This document shows, piece after piece, positions 51,801-58,714 of a stretch of 64,000 bases of DNA. Below the pieces are notes generated by a model. The model worked only from the letters and a program-made list of their open reading frames with translations, was not told where the DNA came from and made no database searches. Numbering within the stretch: position 1 is the stretch's first letter; every line of letters begins with the position of its first letter. This DNA comes from Wyeomyia smithii (taxonomy: Eukaryota > Arthropoda > Insecta > Diptera > Culicidae), in contig NC_073694.1 of assembly GCF_029784165.1 (NCBI RefSeq), positions 25,120,506 through 25,184,505 of the forward strand. The letters are read 5' to 3'. The position numbers and the translations under genes are program-made.

Positions 51801-54800
51801 TTTGCGTCTTGCGAAACAGGGAAAATGTTAGAGCTTGAAAAAAGGCCGAGCAACTTACAACATTGTTCTAAAATAAACATGTTAAGCAAGGTAAAGCCTT
51901 GGTGCTACATTCCGATTCGAAACTTGACCTTCTGTTTCTTATACACAGACTTCGCAGCCAACTCTTTAGTGTACAGGTACAACGATTATCATGTCTGCCA
52001 CCAGTCAACGTCAGCAAAAATAGAATTTTGTTGTCATGTTGTCATAAACTGTTGCGTGGTTGAGAGTGCTGCGTTCTTGGTCAGATGACACGAGTAGAAT
52101 TTAATTGGCTTCCTACGACGTTGCAACACGATAGAACATGTTATTTTGTTGCGTAGCTGGCAGCTCCATCGGTCCATCACGAACTGAGATTCATGTTTCA
52201 TACATTCGTTTGTACAGGGTGCGGCAGAAAAAATGCGAAAATGTTTGAACTTAGATATTAGGTTAATTTGTGTAACTAATGACTCATTTTTGTTGACAGA
52301 GTATTTGGTTACGTTTACTTTCAAGTGCTGCATGAGAGAATCGGAATTTTTCTATTGCAAACTTGAGAAAATTAATTCTAGAAAATTTATTAGGTGTTTG
52401 CTGCTTACCCAAAAAACGCTGAAGGCGGTTTCATGGGTAATAGGTCGTCATTTGGTCACAGTTTATAGCAGCGAAAAGTCTCTACAAGATGGTTCTAAGC
52501 AGCAGAACCCAGAACGCTGAATGTGATCTAATTGGACCACACAAAAATTCTCCACATACCGGTACATTCCATCAGGAGAGTTGCTAAAGAAACCAACATT
52601 ACTGTAAAATCGATGCAAAGAATCATCATAAAAGTCTTCACGCATTTTCAAGAATTAGAACACCACTACATGACGGAGCGGGTAAAGAAGCTGCGAGTTA
52701 CTCTTTATCTGTTGAAGAAGGAACAATGATATTCCTGTTCTCCGACGAAAAGCTATTCAGCATCGATGCTGTGTCCTGGCCTCACAAACCAGTTCATTTC
52801 ACTAAAAAAATCAGACCCAACTAAGTTTTTGTTCAAAGATTTGTGGCTCCCTAGAAGTTCGGTACATAATCCGTTAGATTATTCGATTTGGAGGTATGAT
52901 GTAGCACAAACCTGCAAAACATTCCATCCTACTTCGAAGACTTAGAAGTCTGTCATGACGCGCACGAGGTTGTCGATATCGGAGGACTGCGTTCGAAAGG
53001 CATGCCCTCCTTCCGGCGTTGTCTTGAGGACACCTCGGGTACATTTGTTTCGAAGAACCTAATAGAGATAACTGAACTCGATTGATCGATATTATCGCTT
53101 GAGGTGGTTGAAACTGGGATTTGTACATACGAATTAAAATCTCTTCGTGTCTTGCGAAACTGGGGAAATGACGTAACACACAAAAAAGGCGGGGCCACTT
53201 ACAGAATGGGTCTAAAATAAACATCACGAACAATTACTTTATTTTTTCACAGGTTTGAAAATAAAAAATATGCTAATCATCATACTACAAGTTGAGGGAA
53301 CACTTCTACACTACACCACCCTGTTCTCAGCTGGATGGAGATTTCAAGATGAAGTTTGAATTCAGTTTGCAGAAGAAGTTAAATGCCATGGCGTAACTCT
53401 AGATAAAAAATGAATTGGAATTCTCGTGTAGACAAGGTTATCACTAAGGGTGCAAATGCCCTATGGGTTGGAAGCAGAACCATGGGAAAAACATAGGGAC
53501 TACGACCCACAACTGTCCACTGGATTTATTTGGAATTGTTCGGCAGAAAATCACATATGCCTCACTTATATGGTGGCCTAAAATTAATGAGGTAACCGCT
53601 TAAGTAAATCTTGGTAAACTGCAGAGACTTGCCTGTATTTCAATAACTGGGTCAACGAATACACATGTTTGTGTTATGCAATTTAAACGTTATAACAATA
53701 TCTTAGATGGTGACCTGGCAGGACATTTAAGGATCCTTAAGGAATTCAGACTAACCTCCGATGTTAAAACAATAGAAGATTGGGAGACAACGGAGACAAA
53801 CTCTAACGTTCGCTTCAAAGTAGTTAAAACGAGACTCTATGCATATGGGAGTCAAAATACTGGAGCCCCGGGGTGTTTTGACCAGGAATCAATAGAGCAA
53901 TACCAATAGGACACAGTCGAACAGTTTTTCAAGCAGAAATTCAAGCCATTATTGAATGTGTGAATATTAGCCAGTAGGAACGAAGTCACTTTATACTGGG
54001 TGCCCGGCCATTGAGGTAAAGGAAATAAAAAAGCCGACAGCCTAGCAAAAGAAGGTTCAGCATCAAGTTTTACTGGTCCGGAACCATTTTGTGGAGTCCC
54101 CGAATATGCTCTAAGGACTGAATTTAGAATCTGGGAAATGTCCATAGTAGAATCAAGGTGGAACGCTACGGATACATCCAGACAAGCCCAAATATTTATC
54201 AAACCGAAGACAGGAAATGCCTTCAATAAAAAGGATCTTCGGGTAATAACGGGTTCAGTTGAGCGGTCCCTGCTCGAGTAGGTATCACCTAAATAAAATT
54301 TAAAGAACCCACTCAACAGAATGTCGTTTTCGCCAATTTGAAAACTGAAACTGTTGAACTTATACTCTGCAATTGCGGAGCATTGTTCAAACAAAGAAAG
54401 TCAATATTCGGAAAAGGGCTACTAGAGCTCCTCGAAATTTGGTATTTTGTAAGGTATTAAACTTCACAAACCGAGTCGATCCTAATCATGAAAAGCATTT
54501 TTGAAGGAACCTAGGAGAAGGTCAGAAAATACGATACCAAAAAATGGTAACAAATGGAACAAATGAAAAAGCATAATGAAGTTATGTTTTTGAAGGTCAT
54601 CAGAAAAGCTATTCTTGACATGGTCATTACTCAGTTACTCGATTCTAATGGTCAGAAAATACTAAATCGGAAAGTGGTGAGAAACTTCGAAGGTAGGAGA
54701 AAATTATCTTAAATTAGGCTCAAAGTCATGAAAGAATGGAATCGTGGAATGTTCCTGAATTGAGCTCCGAAAACAATGTTTTGGAAGAGTAAAAAAAACA

Positions 54801-56121
54801 ACCTAAGAATAGCGTGTTTCCAAATCCAGCCCGGAATCGTGACGAAAAATACTTCTTAGGGCCGGAAAAAACAAAAGTGTAAGGAATGTTCCCAAAGGTA
54901 AAAAAATACAAAAAGAATATCGTCGAAAGGAACTCACAAAATAAAATAAAAAACATGCCGAAAAGTTCCAAAATTGTAGAAAATGTCAACTGTCTCGAAA
55001 GTCATGCTCTACAAAACTAACTCCAAATATTTTCGTTCTTTGCGAGAACATTAGAAGAAGCTAAACTAGGACTGGATGTGTCACTGATTCAGAATCAGAA
55101 CACTGAAATTTGACTAGCCTTAAAACTGGCGCCATGAAAAAAGTGCCATCATGGAAGAAGATGATTTCATACTAAATAAGCACGTTCCACACCGGCGATG
55201 TGAAGTGATTTCATTACTGAGTCATTCACGCTCATCCTGTATTTGGGTTAGCTTGGGTGCCCAATTTTAAATTGATAACAACAATGATTAACTGTTGTAG
55301 GTACCGGAAATGGGTCAGGGTGCTTTGGTTTAATGTACTGTTCCACAAGCTGTTTGAGATCGTTAACGATAAGCGGAAAGGAATGTCACCGATTTTTACG
55401 ACCTTTTAACGTCCCTCTGGCGTTGCTCAAACCAGAAGTTAATCATCTACAAATTCCGTGCAAATTTTATGATATTATGTACTTATTTTACGGCCAGCTG
55501 CTTCGCAAAAGGTTTAATTGAAAATCCATGAGTTTATTGTAACACAAGGGGCGTGACGATGCTCTCGAAGAATCCGAAAACATTATCGTTTAATCAAATT
55601 TGATTGACACACCCAGCCGCGGTCAGGCTGCTGGTCGCGGTATTGCTTCTCTCACTTTCACTATCGCTTTATTTGTCCATTCGGTGCTACCCTGCTCCTA
55701 CTCCACGTGGTGTGCGTTGTTGTTGTTCTGTTGTTTTTCAACGGTCCGTAAAGCGAAACCGTATCATTGTATCATAGTCATTTCTCACTCACAAGTGCAA
55801 CAAACTGTGGCTTATTTATTTCCATATCAATAGTTGGTGTTGTTTTTTTTTTGTTACTTGCTTTTTTCTCTGTATAACGCGCGTGCATGCTTTGCGTTCC
55901 ATTCGGGTAGACGGTTAAGGTGCACTTCCAAATCGCTAAGTGAACTGGAGAAAAGAAAGCCGATAAGTATACAGTGCAATAATGAATATTTTGTTTTTCT
56001 TTCCGCCCACCACTTTTCCACCTTTCCACGCACCCCACAGATGCTGAAGATGAAGAAACACGAGGAGCTGGAGACGCCAACGTTTACCACGTCGATCCCG
56101 ATTGATTTAAATGAGCACTAG
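15763..56121 (+). CDS. Clic: Chloride intracellular channel protein (whole gene)
   Basis: CLICs are GST-fold proteins that are soluble or membrane inserted, with glutaredoxin-like activity in several members and roles in ion conductance and membrane traffic. Coding exons are 15763-15831, 39783-39884, 48368-48532, 48598-48840, 48900-49010 and 56041-56121, giving 256 aa. A candidate microexon at 49301-49318 would give 262. Every junction is GT-AG and phase 0. The N-terminal thioredoxin-like part carries CLFCQEYFMDLYLLAEL, where vertebrates have C-P-F-S/C, so the N-terminal Cys is kept and Pro is Leu. The all-alpha C-terminal part holds DTMCCFDCELMPRLQHI and ALWRYMYHMYLLDAF. The tail KMKKHEELETPTFTT matches the insect CLIC C-terminus as I remember it. 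Introns 1, 2 and 5 are 24, 8.5 and 7 kb and full of transposons. Confidence 0.95.
16735..17185 (+). pseudogene. LINE C-terminal fragment (RNase H tail region)
   Basis: The translation near 16940 reads RLRIGHTRLTHSFLLEKK, a hallmark of the stretch after RNase H in insect non-LTR retrotransposons. It is followed by a Cys-poor remnant of the usual zinc-binding tail. Upstream, 16745-16835 reads in a different frame toward FWNNQ with a stop, so it is broken. It lies inside Clic intron 1. Confidence 0.6.
17265..18155. mobile_element. Large foldback element with long imperfect inverted arms
   Basis: The left arm at 17265-17402 plus 17648-17790 (AGTGTTCGGGTATTTT, GTCGTGGATGCAAGTATAG, ACTGGTGGTAAG, TTTCTCAGC) is matched in reverse complement at about 17900-18150 (GCTGAGAAAA, CTTACCACCAGTTATGAACT, CTATATTTGCATCCACGAC, AAAATACCCGAACACTT). 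The left arm is split by the 17403-17639 MITE. No ORF is present. Ends are approximate. Confidence 0.75.
17403..17639 (+). mobile_element. 237-bp hAT-like MITE, copy 1 (nested)
   Basis: It begins GGGGCGACTCGTGG and ends GACGAGTCGCCTCTG. AGTGAGTA flanks both sides (17395-17402 and 17640-17647). The first two bases, CA in copies 2 and 3, appear lost. The interior has CCTACCTGTTCAACTA and GCACAGGTTGCACCTAT. It is the same family as 24695 and 25217. Confidence 0.85.
18160..20990. other. Clic intron 1 segment, no recognised gene
   Basis: No homology-supported gene. Overlapping ORFs on both strands at 18961-19511 lie in a GC-richer patch and look like chance openings. CGT/CGA-rich DNA at 19640-19740 reads through in several frames. 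Confidence 0.4.
20998..21056 (+). repeat. 31-bp direct tandem duplication
   Basis: TTTCCGTAGATGTACGGATT plus TGTTGC is repeated twice with a 31-bp period. Confidence 0.85.
21204..21500 (+). pseudogene. LINE endonuclease fragment
   Basis: The open frame contains TTNQIDHVFSDGRFFSN and RGADIDSDHHLIKVFVRSKL. These are the end of an APE-type endonuclease domain, where the catalytic S-D-H is kept as DSDHHL. Such sequence is typical of insect LINEs annotated as craniofacial-development-protein-2-like. No complete endonuclease start and no RT follow in frame, so it is a dead fragment in intron 1. Confidence 0.75.
22098..22695. mobile_element. hAT-like MITE with CCGGGAAAACCGGGAA subterminal repeats
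   Basis: The left end CAGAGTGGCCACCC and right end GAGTGGCCACCCT are imperfect inverted termini around a GTGGCCAC palindrome. (C)TAAATTC precedes the element (22090-22097) and TAAATTC follows it (22696-22702), a near 8-bp target duplication. ACCGGGAAAACCGGGAA lies just inside each end in direct orientation. The 70-codon ORF inside has no recognised domain. Confidence 0.7.
23535..23630. repeat. Cluster of GTATCGATACT motifs
   Basis: TATCGATACTT or close variants occur about four times in 100 bp. Weaker relatives lie at 21690-21790. This resembles subterminal motif clusters of hAT-type MITEs; no TIR could be placed. Confidence 0.45.
23640..23703 (+). pseudogene. Short LINE reverse transcriptase fragment
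   Basis: VDRDELWKVMHDYGF matches the RT segment usually read as VKRxELWKIMxEYGF in the same LINE group as the 21204 endonuclease fragment. It is only about 20 codons, identified by memory of the family. Confidence 0.4.
23880..24405 (+). repeat. Pair of imperfect direct repeats
   Basis: Segment 23883-24030 (CTCTGCATCTCCACGACTGC, GGTTGTGT, GAGTATCTTTTT, CCATTTACCATCAGAAGCAT) recurs at 24211-24405 (CTCTGCATCTCCGCGACTGC, GTTTGTGT, GAGTATCTTTTT, GCATTTACCACTAGTAGCAT). The second copy is expanded by insertions. Function unknown. Confidence 0.65.
24695..24911 (+). mobile_element. 237-bp hAT-like MITE family, copy 2 (3' truncated)
   Basis: It starts CAGGGGCGACTCGTGGCG and follows the 25217 copy through GTGCAATGCGCAGGTTGCA. 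It stops before the right TIR, so it is truncated. Confidence 0.8.
25217..25453 (+). mobile_element. 237-bp hAT-like MITE, copy 3 (complete)
   Basis: The ends CAGGGGCGACTCGT and ACGAGTCGCCCCTG are perfect inverted repeats. GCATGAAA flanks both sides exactly (25209-25216, 25454-25461), the 8-bp duplication expected of hAT transposition. Non-coding. Confidence 0.93.
25576..25729. mobile_element. 154-bp MITE with CAGGGTG(T/G)CGAAAA termini
   Basis: CAGGGTGTCGAAAA on the left and the complement of CAGGGTGGCGAAAA on the right. The interior is rich in AATCAGGGAA repeats. No clear target duplication was found. Confidence 0.65.
25730..28660. other. Clic intron 1, mostly single-copy sequence
   Basis: No gene was recognised. 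The stretch from about 26070 to 27060 is GC-richer and low in repeats, so it could hold regulatory sequence. ORFs here overlap on both strands and carry no domains. Confidence 0.35.
28667..28683 (+). repeat. C17 homopolymer
   Basis: Seventeen consecutive C residues in intron 1. Confidence 0.95.
28684..30650. other. Clic intron 1, AT-rich, no gene recognised
   Basis: It includes a very A/T-rich low-complexity stretch at 29330-29540. No coding or RNA gene was supported. Confidence 0.4.
30653..30740 (+). mobile_element. tRNA-like head with pol III box A and box B (SINE-like)
   Basis: Box A TGGCTCTGTGG at 30663-30673 and a perfect box B GGTTCGATTCC at 30719-30729 are separated by 45 bp, as in tRNA promoters. 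The sequence cannot form a normal acceptor stem from its 5' end, so it is a tRNA-derived element and not a tRNA gene. The family name is not known to me. AAGGCAGAAT repeats follow directly. Confidence 0.65.
30743..30835 (+). repeat. Five AAGGCAGAAT repeats
   Basis: Exact AAGGCAGAAT starts at 30743, 30758, 30785, 30802 and 30826. An inverted group (ATTCTGCCTT at 31395, near matches at 31381 and 31411) lies about 550 bp downstream. Confidence 0.85.
31379..31420 (-). repeat. Inverted AAGGCAGAAT repeats
   Basis: ATCTGCCTTT, ATTCTGCCTT and TATTCTGCGTT are the reverse complement of the 30743-30835 motif. Together the two clusters could bound one element of about 0.7 kb. Confidence 0.6.
31900..32660. 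repeat. T-rich low-complexity tract
   Basis: About 750 bp dominated by T runs on the + strand. The 68-codon ORF inside is a composition artefact (Phe/Leu rich). Confidence 0.7.
32661..39782. other. Clic intron 1, 3' third: low-repeat, GC-richer sequence
   Basis: No gene, RNA gene or transposon was recognised over about 7 kb. The composition is more even than elsewhere. This is the best place in the window for conserved enhancers, but no site can be named from sequence alone. Confidence 0.35.
39783..39884 (+). CDS. Clic: Clic coding exon 2
   Basis: Thirty-four codons, ASTIDGRRKGACLFCQEYF through TISLK. It contains the redox-site Cys pair CLFC. Acceptor TTCTAG, donor AAG/GTAGGT, phase 0 at both ends. 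Confidence 0.95.
39885..42271. other. Clic intron 2, 5' part
   Basis: No gene was seen. There is an A-rich run at 41299-41319. The unique-looking sequence gives way to satellite at 42272. Confidence 0.4.
42272..44669 (+). repeat. Satellite array, ~68-bp unit, about 35 copies
   Basis: The unit runs AAATTAAGCTCAGAATGGCC, GAAAACCCCTTCTAAAGG, CCAGAAAAGGCCAAAATAGA, AAATGATCCC. The first units are shorter (about 59 bp). Three variants at the middle block (GAATGGCCGAAAACC, GAATCGTCTAAAAACC, GATCAGAATCGTTAAAACACC) recur in similar order, for example 204 bp apart at 43198 and 43402, hinting at a higher-order repeat. The 80-codon reverse ORF at 43971-44213 is a by-product of the period. It lies in Clic intron 2. 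Confidence 0.96.
44932..46120. mobile_element. Possible TIR element with CCCGATTTTATC motifs
   Basis: CACCCGATTATATC and several CCCGATTTTATC copies lie at the left end. At the right are CCCGATTTTATCAC and, inverted, GACATAATCGGG. The interior is AT-rich without a recognised ORF. Right-end matches are imperfect, and no target duplication was found. Confidence 0.5.
46410..46470 (+). other. Strong hairpin, 15 + 7 bp stem
   Basis: ATAATCGACTTTCTG at 46410 pairs perfectly with CAGAAAGTCGATTAT ending at 46470. AAATGTT and AACATTT continue the stem around a TGAGCTG loop after an asymmetric bulge. It could be a MITE core or a small-RNA precursor; no evidence of expression. Confidence 0.5.
46480..48367. 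other. Clic intron 2, 3' part
   Basis: No gene recognised. Overlapping ORFs on both strands at 47760-48155 have no domain. Confidence 0.4.
48368..48532 (+). CDS. Clic: Clic coding exon 3
   Basis: Fifty-five codons, VTTVDMQKPPPDFRTNFEA through GGYNLFVQ. It covers the end of the thioredoxin-like domain, with the cis-Pro region PPPILID. Phase 0, donor CAG/GTTAGT, followed by a 65-bp intron. Confidence 0.96.
48598..48840 (+). CDS. Clic: Clic coding exon 4
   Basis: Eighty-one codons, the bulk of the all-helical C-terminal domain, with FLTGDTMCCFDCELMPRLQH as the family signature. Phase 0 at both ends; a 59-bp intron follows. Confidence 0.96.
48900..49010 (+). CDS. Clic: Clic coding exon 5
   Basis: Thirty-seven codons, KHLTALWRYMYHMYLLDAF then LQSCPADQDIINHYKLQQ. 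Acceptor TTTTAG, donor CAG/GTTAGT, phase 0. Confidence 0.95.
49301..49318 (+). CDS. Clic: Candidate Clic microexon (18 nt)
   Basis: GCAAAGGGGGACACCAAG lies between GTTATAG and GTATGT. It encodes AKGDTK in phase 0, so it can be inserted between exons 5 and 6 without shifting the frame. The polypyrimidine tract is weak; a branch-like CTTAA lies 16-20 bp upstream. Optional use is inferred; no transcript was seen. Confidence 0.5.
49319..49960. other. Clic intron 5, low-repeat part
   Basis: No gene. The sequence just after the candidate microexon is mixed and could hold splicing control elements. Confidence 0.35.
49970..50665 (+). repeat. Decayed copies of the 68-bp satellite
   Basis: Blocks such as GGTCAGAATAAACC, AATGATTCCAAGTTGAGCTC and GAACTCAGAATTA follow the order of the 42.3-44.7 kb unit but are strongly diverged. 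A pure A run sits at 50469-50491. Confidence 0.7.
50743..51055 (+). repeat. Array of CGCGTAAA / AAATTCCGGAATCCGCGT repeats
   Basis: About nine imperfect units of about 32-35 bp carry CCGCGTAAAAAAA and AAATTCCGGAATC. AATTCCGGAATC contains the palindrome TTCCGGAA. The Phe/Arg-rich reverse ORFs at 50675-51057 are products of the repeat. Inverted TTTACGCGG motifs follow at 51062-51690. Confidence 0.9.
51062..51690 (-). repeat. Inverted TTTTTACGCGG motifs in two clusters
   Basis: TTTTTTACGCGG/ATGCGG-type motifs lie at 51080-51195 and again at 51630-51687, complementary to the CGCGTAAA array on the left. Together with it they look like one foldback-type element of about 0.95 kb with an AT-rich centre. 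Confidence 0.75.
51697..51895 (+). repeat. ~200-bp repeat, intact copy
   Basis: It runs from TTTTGTTGCGTAACAGAG to CTAAAATAAACATG. A second copy lies at 52144-52211 plus 53124-53228, split by the mariner relic. Confidence 0.75.
52144..52214 (+). repeat. ~200-bp repeat, left half of split copy
   Basis: TTTTGTTGCGTAGCTGGCAGCT through CATACATTCG matches 51697-51765. The other half resumes at 53124. Confidence 0.7.
52215..53123 (+). pseudogene. Decayed mariner (Tc1/mariner superfamily) transposon
   Basis: It begins after TA with CAGGGTGCGGCAGAAAAAA, a mariner-type TIR. Transposase remnants follow in shifting frames: VKSMQRIIIKV near 52600, FLFSDEKLFSID near 52735 (second catalytic Asp region), NPLDYSIW near 52887, and SEDCVRKACP near 52980. 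The residues just before NPLDYSIW read SSVH, so the usual third catalytic acid is missing. Stops and frameshifts abound. The 3' TIR is not recognisable. The right border is taken from the split ~200-bp repeat. Confidence 0.8.
53124..53228 (+). repeat. ~200-bp repeat, right half of split copy
   Basis: TACATACGAATTAAAATCTC, TGTCTTGCGAAACTGGGGAA and TCTAAAATAAACAT match 51767-51893. Confidence 0.7.
53330..54480 (+). pseudogene. Decayed LINE: RT thumb, RNase H and C-terminal part
   Basis: Frame-broken translation shows GVTLDKK near 53393, a W-rich stretch typical of the RT C-terminus near 53500-53590, the RNase H end YWVPGH at 53996 followed by a stop, then KADSLAKEGS near 54030. The order is right for an RNase H-bearing insect LINE. 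Several stops and frameshifts show it is dead. It lies within Clic intron 5. Confidence 0.75.
54500..54990 (+). repeat. More decayed 68-bp satellite-like units
   Basis: TTGAGCTCCGAAAA, TTAGGCTCAAAGTCATG, GGTCAGAAAATAC and AGGGCCGGAAAAAACAAAAG recur at about satellite spacing. They are weakly conserved versions of the 42.3-44.7 kb unit. Confidence 0.55.
55000..56040. other. Clic intron 5, 3' part
   Basis: No gene. It ends in a long pyrimidine-rich stretch and CCCCACAG, the acceptor of Clic exon 6. Confidence 0.5.
56041..56121 (+). CDS. Clic: Clic last coding exon
   Basis: MLKMKKHEELETPTFTTSIP then IDLNEH and TAG at 56119-56121. Acceptor CCACAG, phase 0. The ATG at its start is an internal Met codon, not a start. 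Confidence 0.95.
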   Translation: MLKMKKHEELETPTFTTSIPIDLNEH

Positions 56122-56647
56122 AGAGGAGAGGAGCCTTGACTAGCAAACGTCGCATAAAATTGGGTGCGATCTGGACAGTATCTTTAGGGTAACCCCCGCA
56201 AAAACAAAAACACCATAAACTGAGGAACGATGATTACGGACTAAACATACATTTTTGATAACCATTTACAAAAGCCGGATTATAACGGTTCCAGAATCCG
56301 TCAGAAGTACCAACCAACTCCAACCACGTGTGTTGGCAGCCGTGCTGCCGACAAATGCGCTTACAAGCTCTACTTTACCAACTATTCAGTTTTTTTTTTG
56401 TTTCGTTTCCCCATGGCCATCTTAGATCGACGGCGAGTAGAATGAGAATGGATTTAAGTAGAACAGCATACCGACAGCTCAGCTGGAGCTGGAGAAGAGA
56501 GTTAATAAAAAAAACAAATGTAAAGATTAATCTAAGTAGAATTTAGTTGATAAATTCATTGTTTATTATCCTATATTTTTAATCTTACCGTGTTGGTAGA
56601 GAGAAAAGACACGAGAGAAGTAACACACGCCAGCTAAAGCAGCGCGA

Positions 56648-56653
56648 AATAAA
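56648..56653 (+). terminator. Proximal poly(A) signal of Clic
   Basis: AATAAA, 527 bp after the stop codon. Use is inferred. Confidence 0.45.
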
Positions 56654-57108
56654 TAATGTAATGAACTTATGTGCAACAATTTTACTTGTTTCAAAATTGT
56701 TGAATTTCTTTTCCAAAAAAAATGCCTTACCGCTTTTTAACCATTCTGCAGCATCCTATTGAATCTATTTCTTTTTTTCCAGGGTACTATAAAATGTGCC
56801 ATTGCGTCAAGAAAAAAATTCCTATCTTTACTATTTTCTTTTGAACATCCTAAAACCAACCGAATCGAATACATTCAACGAATCTTTACACTAACAACAT
56901 AAGAACAGAAACAAACCAGAACACAGCACAGCGATGAAAATCACAATTTGTACGTTTTTAACTTGAATAAAAGTGTAGTTGGATTAGGTAAAACTAGCAG
57001 CAAACATTATACTGTTAAGTTGATACAAGAAAAAATGAAACGAAGTTATCGAAGCAATTTAATTGTGTAAAATTAAGACAAAAAAAAACACTCGTTTGCA
57101 GTTGTGTA

Positions 57109-57114
57109 AATAAA
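57109..57114 (+). terminator. Distal poly(A) signal of Clic
   Basis: AATAAA, 988 bp after the stop codon, in an A-rich 3' UTR-like region before the converging Nudix gene. Confidence 0.45.
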
Positions 57115-57296
57115 TCACGAGATAATTCAAAATTTATTTGCAGACAAAAAAGAATTCGAAGCAACTTTTATTTCCTATAAGGTCGATTACGTTATCAGAC
57201 AGAGAAAATACACCCACATCGGCGGACTTGCTTAGGTGAAAAGAGTAAATGAAATAAAACGTAAAACTGATCAGAGTTATTTCTTTTTTGTTGTAA

Positions 57297-57302
57297 TTTA
57301 TT
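57297..57302 (-). terminator. Poly(A) signal of the Nudix gene
   Basis: TTTATT on the + strand (AATAAA on the - strand), 139 bp past the stop codon at 57441. Confidence 0.5.
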
Positions 57303-57440
57303 TACTACAACTTGTTTTATACATGCTGTTGTAATTGGAAAACAGTAATAAAAATAAATGTTTTTTTTTCGACATGAAATGTGTCGCTGAAACATCGGTT
57401 TATCTAGCCTAACAAACTAAACCTAAAAATTCCGTACCCA

Positions 57441-57862
57441 TCAGCTACTGTACTGCCTTAGGAAGGGAACTTTTCTGGGGTAGACTTCCTTCGGTAGTAG
57501 AGCGGATAGAAAGAGATGCGTCAACACTGCCGTCATTCCCCAGACGGCTTCTTCACCGCCAAGGAAAAGTGGTATCGTATAGCCGGCGCGGAACTGTGTA
57601 TGCCTCCGGTTGTCCGGATGCAGGAACACCTCGATCGGTACGGTGAAAACTTTATGCACTTCGTCTGGATTGGGCCGAACGATGCTGGGGTTGTAGGCGC
57701 TGATTACACCTACGACCGGAGTGATAGTCGGTCCGAAGTTCGGAACCAGCACGTTGCCGCAACCCCACACTTGGATGGTGCTCCGTGGGATGCCTATTTC
57801 TTCCTCGGTTTCGCGGACAGCGCATGCTTCGAAGTTGGCGTCCGCTGGCTCTTTGATGCCGC
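57441..57862 (-). CDS. Nudix hydrolase, NUDT8/NUDT7-like (CoA diphosphatase), 3' exon
   Basis: Members split CoA and its derivatives into phosphopantetheine and 3',5'-ADP in mitochondria or peroxisomes. The exon begins after CACAG at 57863-57867 and completes a split Gly codon. It reads GGIKEPADANFEACAV then RETEEEIGIP, the Nudix helix with REx3EExG-type acids, with Asp at the usual first Glu as in CoA-cleaving relatives. Downstream are PVVGVI, RPNPDEVHKVFTVPIEVFL, HTQFRAGYTIPLFL and VWGMTAVLTHLF, matching the NUDT8 C-terminal order. The stop is TGA at 57441-57443. An in-frame ATG at 57911 would read through the intron end and is not the true start. The 5' exons (with the LLTxR and FPG segment) were not found between 57863 and 64000. 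Confidence 0.85.
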
Positions 57863-58650
57863 CTGTGATGTGAAAAATCGTGATTTTAGTTTGGTTGAAT
57901 TTTAAAATCATGATTTATATATTAATTATTCATAGCTTGTGATGTAAGTACAGATTTTATGTTTATTTTTCGACAGTTTGTCGTTATTTTATAATCATTT
58001 CATGATTCCTTGACTACCAGGTGAACCATGTATTTTTGTACGAATCTGGTTAATCTGTAAAAATGCAAAATAAAAACAGAGCAAAGCAGTGCAATGAACA
58101 CGGAGACTGAGGAGGATGTGAGACTTTTTAATACTTTCCGTGAGTATGACGTTATTTCTCCTTTATTTTCAGAATGTGGTAGCCCCACAAAGAGATACCT
58201 ACCATCGCAGCCCTGGTGAGGCAGTATACCGAACACTATGAGCCCACAAATAATGAACGAGACAGATATACAGGAAAGATCATTGGTTAAATTTTGAAGA
58301 AATGAAGTTTTTATGTAGCAGACCCTATTGCACACACCTCGTTCAATTGCCAGCAGAACGAGTCGTCGGTTTCGCAGAAGAATAGAGGATCGTATATGAG
58401 TGTTATGGAATATGGGCAATTTTTTCAACTACAGCCTAATCAACGCTTACCCAACGATAAACCCGACAACCTCAAGCACAAGTTCTGCAATAAGCTCGAG
58501 CGGACTTATGGCGAGTGCTCAAAGGCACCAAACGCACAGATCGGGAAAAAGAATTTCTTTCGTTCAATCATTGGTGAACACTGTCTTCATTCGTCGATCA
58601 ATGATATGTGTGAGGCCCCCTTAGAGAAATGTCCAACTGAAGCACCTTCT
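57863..58650. other. Probable Nudix intron, no gene recognised
   Basis: A 142-codon reverse ORF and overlapping forward ORFs at 58396-58662 have no domain I can support. The forward part may belong to the LINE remnant that follows. Confidence 0.35.
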
Positions 58651-58714
58651 TTTTACGTTTGAATATATGGGAGCACACCTGGAAGCACCCAAATTATTCC
58701 CGGACGACCGGATA

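Noticed and set aside
53311..53324. CTACACCACCCTGT as the right TIR of the mariner
   Set aside because: The split ~200-bp repeat resumes at 53124, placing the right border earlier; kept as an alternative.
58000..58428. 142-codon reverse ORF as upstream exon of the Nudix gene (contains NKGEITSY, vaguely like the HKGEVSFPGG block)
   Set aside because: The required Pro-Gly with a donor after the first base of the Gly codon is absent, and the rest has no family similarity.
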